From Rhynchosporium graminicola (Eukaryota; Ascomycota; Leotiomycetes; Helotiales; Ploettnerulaceae): a stretch of 64,000 nt of DNA. Shown piece after piece: positions 58,747 to 64,000 of the stretch; position 1 is the stretch's first letter; every line of letters starts with the position of its first letter. The notes under the pieces were generated by a model. The model made no database searches, was not told where the DNA came from, and saw nothing but the letters and a program-made list of their open reading frames with translations. A program made the position numbers and the translations under genes. The DNA is taken from positions 870,512 to 934,511 of the forward strand of contig FJUW01000006.1 in assembly GCA_900074885.1 (NCBI GenBank), written 5' to 3'.

Positions 58747-60103
58747 TGATATTGAATCTAACTACGCTATCTTGCTACAGGCGTTTTTCTAACTATAAGG
58801 AAATATAAGCTATAAGTACAAGGGGTGCGCGCTATAAATACAAGTAAGAAGAGTACTAAATAAAAGAGAGATAAAGAAGCCTAGGGTAGGCGATATGTAC
58901 TACGAGTAGTAGATAGATGATCGAAGCCTTTGATAAAAGAGAAGAGGGTGCTCTATAGCGAGAGAGGGTGCCCTGCGGCGTAGGGGGGGGGTGCCCTGTG
59001 ATATAAGGAGGGTGCTCTCTAGCGTAGAAGAGAGAGGAAGGGAGAGGGGGTGCTTCTTTAGTATAGAAGGGGTGCCCTGTGGCGCGGGGTGATATTCGCT
59101 CTAGGGTAGGCGGGGAGTGGATTCTCAGGGTATTTCAGGCTTACTTATATACTATAATTGACGTAGCTGCGATACCTCGTGCCTAGGTAAAAATAGTAGC
59201 AATAAAGCTATCGAGCCATCTTGCTCTGCTAGGGCCTAGCAGGCCCTGTAGAGCCCTATAGGTCTTCGCTATATCCTTTTCCATTAGGCCACTGGCGGAG
59301 ATAATTAGAGGGTGAAATATAGAGCCTAGGTCCTTATATTTCAGTTGTTTCGCGTTTGCAGCCTCTGTAAGCGTAGCGTAGGCTTCCTCGCGTGCTGAAT
59401 CCTTATTAATTACTACTATCTGAACGTCGTAGTAGTGCCTGGAGGTGCCTATAAGTACTGAAAAATCAGGGCGTTTACTATTTTCGGGCTGTCGACTGCC
59501 TATAGTCGCTGGTGTAGGCTCTGATTCGACTTTTAGATCTTCCCGGCTAGAAAGGGTAGTAATAAATGCACGGGTGACCTGATCGTGGCGTATAATCTAT
59601 CGTCTTTGAGCTCCTCTACAGGTGTCTTTATAGCCTATTTCAGGGTAGGCGCTACAGGCAGTACAGGGAGCAATTGGAGGTTTTATAGGGAGTAAGAGCC
59701 TAGTTCGAAGGGCCTCTGTAACTGTAGAATCCGCTAAAAGGTAGTGCTTTTGCGTCGGTAGGGTTCTAAGCTAGTAGTAGCCGAGGTAGCTAGCGTTCTC
59801 TAGCTTTGTCTTTAGGGCTGGTTTCGGTAGCGTAGGTAGTAGACGACTCTCTAGGCCTTGATTTACGCTTTGAAAGATCTCTCGCGCAGTTGAAATAGAG
59901 CGATAAAGCGATTCCGGGTTTATAGAGTAGATTTTAGGGCATATAGCCTCTAGAATCGGCCTACTCGCTTCTTTCGCGGCCCTATATAGCCCTGGCGCTA
60001 ATAGCGCGTGTATCGGGATCCCTAGGCCCCCTTCGCGTACTGGAAGCGCTATAAGTGCCGATCGAACTAAAGCACTCTGATCCCCTGGCTCTCTAGCGAT
60101 TAG
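58747..60103 (-). mobile_element. Telomere-associated LINE, 3' half (duplicate ending at the N)
   Basis: This is the left, partial copy of the element described at 60,297-63,197. It holds the 3' UTR with G-rich repeats and the endonuclease domain (RPDF at 59,462-59,473; CTAC at 59,654-59,665). Its interruption at 60,103 coincides with the single unknown base, so it is probably the same molecule shown twice. Confidence 0.8.
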
Positions 60104-60104
60104 N
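60104..60104. other. Single unknown base (N) at duplication junction
   Basis: It is the only N seen in the window. It separates two perfect 1,549-bp direct copies, the layout expected when two overlapping contigs are abutted rather than merged. Confidence 0.9.
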
Positions 60105-60274
60105 CCCGGAAGTAGTTATCTACGAGCCTAAGAGCTATAAAGAAGCTATAAATAGTCCTTATAAGGATTATTAGCTAAAAGCTATGAATAAAGAAATTAC
60201 CTCTCTTGAAAATCATAATACGTGGAAAGTAGTAGATAGTAATACTAAGACTATAAAACTACTAAAAACTCGCT

Positions 60275-60296
60275 GGGTTAGGGTTTAAGGGTTAGG
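60275..60296 (+). repeat. Degenerate telomere repeat tract, duplicate copy
   Basis: Identical to 58,725-58,746; it marks the 3' boundary of the complete LINE copy. Confidence 0.75.
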
Positions 60297-60479
60297 TGAT
60301 ATTGAATCTAACTACGCTATCTTGCTACAGGCGTTTTTCTAACTATAAGGAAATATAAGCTATAAGTACAAGGGGTGCGCGCTATAAATACAAGTAAGAA
60401 GAGTACTAAATAAAAGAGAGATAAAGAAGCCTAGGGTAGGCGATATGTACTACGAGTAGTAGATAGATGATCGAAGCCT

Positions 60480-60650
60480 TTGATAAAAGAGAAGAGGGTG
60501 CTCTATAGCGAGAGAGGGTGCCCTGCGGCGTAGGGGGGGGGTGCCCTGTGATATAAGGAGGGTGCTCTCTAGCGTAGAAGAGAGAGGAAGGGAGAGGGGG
60601 TGCTTCTTTAGTATAGAAGGGGTGCCCTGTGGCGCGGGGTGATATTCGCT
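60480..60650. repeat. G-rich imperfect tandem repeat in the LINE 3' UTR
   Basis: On the plus strand five to six units of the form (a)ggGTGCYCTnt...gcg recur every 20-40 bases, with G-runs up to nine. The minus-strand RNA would carry C-rich GAGCACCC units. The duplicate lies at 58,930-59,100. Confidence 0.65.
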
Positions 60651-60732
60651 CTAGGGTAGGCGGGGAGTGGATTCTCAGGGTATTTCAGGCTTACTTATAT
60701 ACTATAATTGACGTAGCTGCGATACCTCGTGC

Positions 60733-63156
60733 CTAGGTAAAAATAGTAGCAATAAAGCTATCGAGCCATCTTGCTCTGCTAGGGCCTAGCAGGCCCTGTA
60801 GAGCCCTATAGGTCTTCGCTATATCCTTTTCCATTAGGCCACTGGCGGAGATAATTAGAGGGTGAAATATAGAGCCTAGGTCCTTATATTTCAGTTGTTT
60901 CGCGTTTGCAGCCTCTGTAAGCGTAGCGTAGGCTTCCTCGCGTGCTGAATCCTTATTAATTACTACTATCTGAACGTCGTAGTAGTGCCTGGAGGTGCCT
61001 ATAAGTACTGAAAAATCAGGGCGTTTACTATTTTCGGGCTGTCGACTGCCTATAGTCGCTGGTGTAGGCTCTGATTCGACTTTTAGATCTTCCCGGCTAG
61101 AAAGGGTAGTAATAAATGCACGGGTGACCTGATCGTGGCGTATAATCTATCGTCTTTGAGCTCCTCTACAGGTGTCTTTATAGCCTATTTCAGGGTAGGC
61201 GCTACAGGCAGTACAGGGAGCAATTGGAGGTTTTATAGGGAGTAAGAGCCTAGTTCGAAGGGCCTCTGTAACTGTAGAATCCGCTAAAAGGTAGTGCTTT
61301 TGCGTCGGTAGGGTTCTAAGCTAGTAGTAGCCGAGGTAGCTAGCGTTCTCTAGCTTTGTCTTTAGGGCTGGTTTCGGTAGCGTAGGTAGTAGACGACTCT
61401 CTAGGCCTTGATTTACGCTTTGAAAGATCTCTCGCGCAGTTGAAATAGAGCGATAAAGCGATTCCGGGTTTATAGAGTAGATTTTAGGGCATATAGCCTC
61501 TAGAATCGGCCTACTCGCTTCTTTCGCGGCCCTATATAGCCCTGGCGCTAATAGCGCGTGTATCGGGATCCCTAGGCCCCCTTCGCGTACTGGAAGCGCT
61601 ATAAGTGCCGATCGAACTAAAGCACTCTGATCCCCTGGCTCTCTAGCGATTAGAGCCTGAATAGCGTGGTGAATTTGGCTATCAGCTTGTTTCCAGAGGA
61701 CCTCTAGGCCTTCAGGGTATAGCTAGCGCTGTAGATACCGTAGAAGTAAGTGAATACTCCCTCTGAGTAGTAGTAGAGCGTGTTGTTTCGGAAGCTGCTT
61801 TAGGGTGTCGAGTGCTATAGCGAGTGTAGTTATCTTGCCTCGTAGAAAGGTCCGGCGCGTTTCTATAGGGCCTATATAGGTCCCTAGAGCCTGAAGACCC
61901 TTCGCTTGTAGCTATACGATAGGGTAGTCGGCACTCTTTCGGCGATTTAGGGCTACTAGAGAGTGCTGAAAGGCCTCTGTAACTACAGGGAGTAGCGCTA
62001 TCGAATCCGGACTACAGATATAGATATCATCCAGGTACGCTATAATAGTCGCTCTCGGTAGGGTTTTTTAAAGGTGCTCTAGTATAGGGCGTATCGCTAG
62101 AGAGAAGAGTAATAGAGCGATCGGGTCTCCTTGGCGTACCCCTTCAGCGCTAGCTAGCGTTTAACCCTTATTTGTCACTAGGATCGAAGGCTAATAATAG
62201 GCCTATTTAGCAGTACGATAGAGCGTCAGGGCGTATTTAGCGACCGCGGACGCTATCGCGCAGCGCCCTATACGATTATAGGCGTTAACGAGATCTAGCG
62301 ACGCTATTTGCTGTGTTTTCAGGCGATTTGGGCCTATAATCGCGTCGTCGAGCAGAAAGATTATAGGCTCTACTCCCCCTATAGAGCCTACCCCTAATTG
62401 GTTCGGTAGTAGTATCGAAGGCCTGAAGGAGGTCGCTAGAATCGCTTTCAGAGCTACCTTATAGATTAGGTCCCCTATCGCGATTAGTCGTATGCCGCCA
62501 TCCGGCTTCTATAGGCCTATAAGTCGAGAGGCGCACAGAAGGTCTACGCCTGGAGCGGTACCCTGTCGGATCATATTCGCTAGGTGTGCTAGCGCTTTTA
62601 CTACAGGGGACGTAGGGCCTATATTTACTGCTATATCTAGTAGCGGGCGGGTCTATCTACTGAGTCCACAGGCCTTCTCTCTATCGATCGATCGAATCGC
62701 CTTCTGTATCGCTTCAGGGCTAATATTCTGCCCTAGGGCGGGATTTGCGTTACTAAAGGGGTTCTCGTGCCCTATAGGGTACTTAGAGAGAAGGGTTTTC
62801 AGGGTCTCTAGCGTATCGGGCGCTAGGGGTATAGGGTCTATCAGAGCCCTTGACGCACGCCCTATAAAGCCTTTTTCCAGAAGCTTAATAGCACGCTTTG
62901 CCGCTGAGTCGTTTGATACTACCGGAGGGTCGGTAGACGTTTCAGGGAGTTCAGGGAGCGTAGTAGGGTAGGCTTTTAGTGTTTTAGCGACGTCGTTCTT
63001 CTGTAATCCGACACATAGTACCCTAGGGAGTAGAAGAAAGTCGAGTAGCTGCTTCTCTCTAGGCTGTTTCAGGAAGGCTGTAGCTGCTCTCTGTGCCGCC
63101 TCTGTAAATAGTATAGCCTGCCTAGCGTGTAGTCGTTTTTCAGGGACCTGTATCAC
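60733..63156 (-). pseudogene. LINE polyprotein: reverse transcriptase plus restriction-like endonuclease, about ten in-frame stops
   Basis: The first 167 residues (63,156-62,656) are open and include LLEKGFIGRASRAL and PEAIQKAIRSIDREKA, typical of the region before a LINE RT. In the same frame follow KPDGGIRLI, LDLVNAYNRIGR (motif A; Asp at 62,293-62,295), GVRQGDPIALLLF (62,119-62,133) and AYLDDI (YLDD at 62,026-62,037). The C-terminal part has a CTAC knuckle (61,204-61,215) and RHDQV, then RPDF (61,012-61,023), YYDVQIV and KQLKY (near 60,885), the PD-(D/E)xK pattern of R2/CRE-type endonucleases. The start is uncertain: GTG at 63,156 is the conventional alternative, but the frame stays open to about 63,203, through the telomere-like repeat. 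About ten stops, with no frameshift, show it is inactive in this copy, by RIP or age. Confidence 0.75.
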
Positions 63157-63184
63157 GCTATAGGCTAGTCTTAGGTAGAAAAAC

Positions 63185-63197
63185 GGGTTAGGGTTAG
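63185..63197 (+). repeat. Telomere repeat tract at the LINE 5' edge
   Basis: The tract reads gggttagggttag, two TTAGGG units in the same orientation as the tract at 60,275. It separates the LINE from the distal AT-rich satellite. Confidence 0.75.
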
Positions 63198-63330
63198 AAA
63201 AATATTAAGGTTATAAGGAAAAAAAAAAAAAAAGAAAATTCCTATATTACTCTTTAGTACTTATTTTTCTATATTATAAAAAAAAAAATCAGAATTTATT
63301 AATAAGAGGTACTATTATACTAGTTTTAAT
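63198..63330. other. AT-rich spacer with A-runs
   Basis: It contains two poly(A) runs (about 63,219-63,237 and 63,279-63,288). No Copia A or other known element resumes here. Confidence 0.5.
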
Positions 63331-64000
63331 ATACTTAATAATCTATAATATGATTCCTATAATTGCACTCTCTCGAAAAATCCTAGAATCTATGATATGA
63401 ATCCTGTTATTATACCGTCTCACGAAATTCTGGAACTTATAATATAGATATTATTATTATACTTTCTTAAGAAATTCTAGATCTATAATACAGATCCTGT
63501 TATTATACCCCCTCATAAAATTCTGGAACCTATAATATAGATATTATTATTACACTCTCTTAAGAAATTATAGTATCTATAACATAGATCCTATTATTGC
63601 ACTCCTTTATAAAATTCTGGAACTTATAATACAGATATTATTATTACACTTTCTTAAGAAATTCTAGATCTATAATACAGATCCTATTATTACACCCCCT
63701 CACAGAATTCTGGAACCCATAATATAGATATTATTATTATACTTTCTTAAGAAATTCTAGATCTATAATATAGATCCTATTATTACACCCCCTTATAAAA
63801 TTCTGGAACCTATAATATAGATATTATTATTATACTTTCTTAAGAAATTCTAGATCTATAATATAGATCCTGTTATTACACCCCCTTATAAAATTCTGGA
63901 ACCTATAATATAGATATTATTATTACACTTTCTTATAAAATCTAATAACTTAGACTAGAAATCTGATCATTTTACCCTCTTAGAAAGTTCTAGGACTAAT
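63331..64000. repeat. AT-rich dimeric satellite, 93-94-bp unit of two 46/47-bp monomers
   Basis: The landmark attctggaac recurs at 63,426, 63,520, 63,614, 63,707, 63,800 and 63,893, a spacing of 93-94 bp. Each unit contains two related monomers, one with attctggaacctataata and tcttaagaa, the other with attctagatctataata and cctgttattacac. A more diverged single monomer precedes the array near 63,379. The array decays after about 63,930 but reaches the window edge. Confidence 0.85.

Larger units (their letters stand above)
58555..60103. repeat. Left copy of a perfect 1,549-bp direct duplication
   Basis: It contains the Copia A end, telomere-like tract and 3' half of the LINE. It reads identically to 60,105-61,653 at every position compared, with offset 1,550. 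It ends at the N. Confidence 0.9.
60105..61653. repeat. Right copy of the perfect 1,549-bp direct duplication
   Basis: It starts cccggaagtag as at 58,555 and runs through gcgattag. After 61,653 the sequence continues uniquely (agcctgaatag) into the rest of the LINE. Confidence 0.9.
60297..63197 (-). mobile_element. Telomere-associated non-LTR retrotransposon with REL-type endonuclease
   Basis: The element reads on the minus strand, 5' end at about 63,197 and 3' end at about 60,297, roughly 2.9 kb. Both ends abut TTAGGG-type repeats (60,275-60,296 and 63,185-63,197). One frame of 808 codons contains reverse-transcriptase motifs followed by a restriction-like endonuclease. There is no poly(A) tail at the 3' end; the RNA-sense 3' end would run directly into CCTAACCC-like sequence. 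The architecture resembles REL-endonuclease LINEs of the CRE/R2 grade, including the telomere-targeted MoTeR of Magnaporthe and Cnl1 of Cryptococcus (established knowledge); membership in that group is my inference. Base composition is less AT-rich than the neighbouring RIPped elements. Confidence 0.75.

Noticed and set aside
62492..62971. Plus-strand 159-codon frame over the LINE
   Set aside because: It is antisense to the open N-terminal part of the LINE polyprotein, which carries recognisable motifs; the plus frame has none.

Overview
The window looks like a repeat-rich, partly subtelomeric region of a filamentous ascomycete. The pointers are short GT-AG introns, a fungal-type HNH-nuclease protein, a fungal orphan kinase-like protein, chromodomain Gypsy and Copia elements, TTAGGG-type telomere repeats, and dense C-to-T/G-to-A damage typical of repeat-induced point mutation (RIP). 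The damage has turned Trp codons into TAG, Asp into Asn and zinc-knuckle Cys into Tyr. I do not identify the species.

Two compartments alternate. AT-rich, RIP-damaged transposon blocks occupy about 1-5,000, 10,200-25,200, 30,650-39,500 and 43,350-58,728. Islands of ordinary base composition sit between them: 5,000-10,200 (a three-exon DHCR7-like sterol reductase at 7,398-8,965), 25,200-30,650 (a kinase-like protein and several hypothetical or exon-like reading frames) and 39,500-43,350 (a 608-residue HNH protein on the minus strand and one uncertain reading frame).

The repeats form layered nests. Chromovirus-type Gypsy A (12,341-25,198) carries Copia A copy 1 (17,780-23,933) inside its pol region. 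From 43,675 to 58,728 a five-level series runs left to right: family Y, family X, Gypsy C, Copia A copy 2, Copia B. Every host in this nest has its left part only, and none resumes beyond 58,728. Further relics are Gypsy B, two antisense Copia fragments, solo LTRs and a compound inverted LTR.

The most interesting part is the right end. The nest stops inside Copia A at a degenerate TTAGGG tract. Next comes a minus-strand non-LTR retrotransposon whose single 808-codon frame (with stops) shows reverse-transcriptase motifs and a C-terminal restriction-like endonuclease. A second TTAGGG tract lies at its 5' edge, followed by a 46/47-bp dimeric satellite to the window edge. Orientation, target and domain layout match telomere-targeted, REL-endonuclease elements such as MoTeR and Cnl1. 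They suggest a broken chromosome end capped by telomere repeats and a telomeric retrotransposon. A perfect 1,549-bp direct duplication flanking a single N at 60,104 is most simply an unmerged contig overlap, so part of this locus is shown twice.
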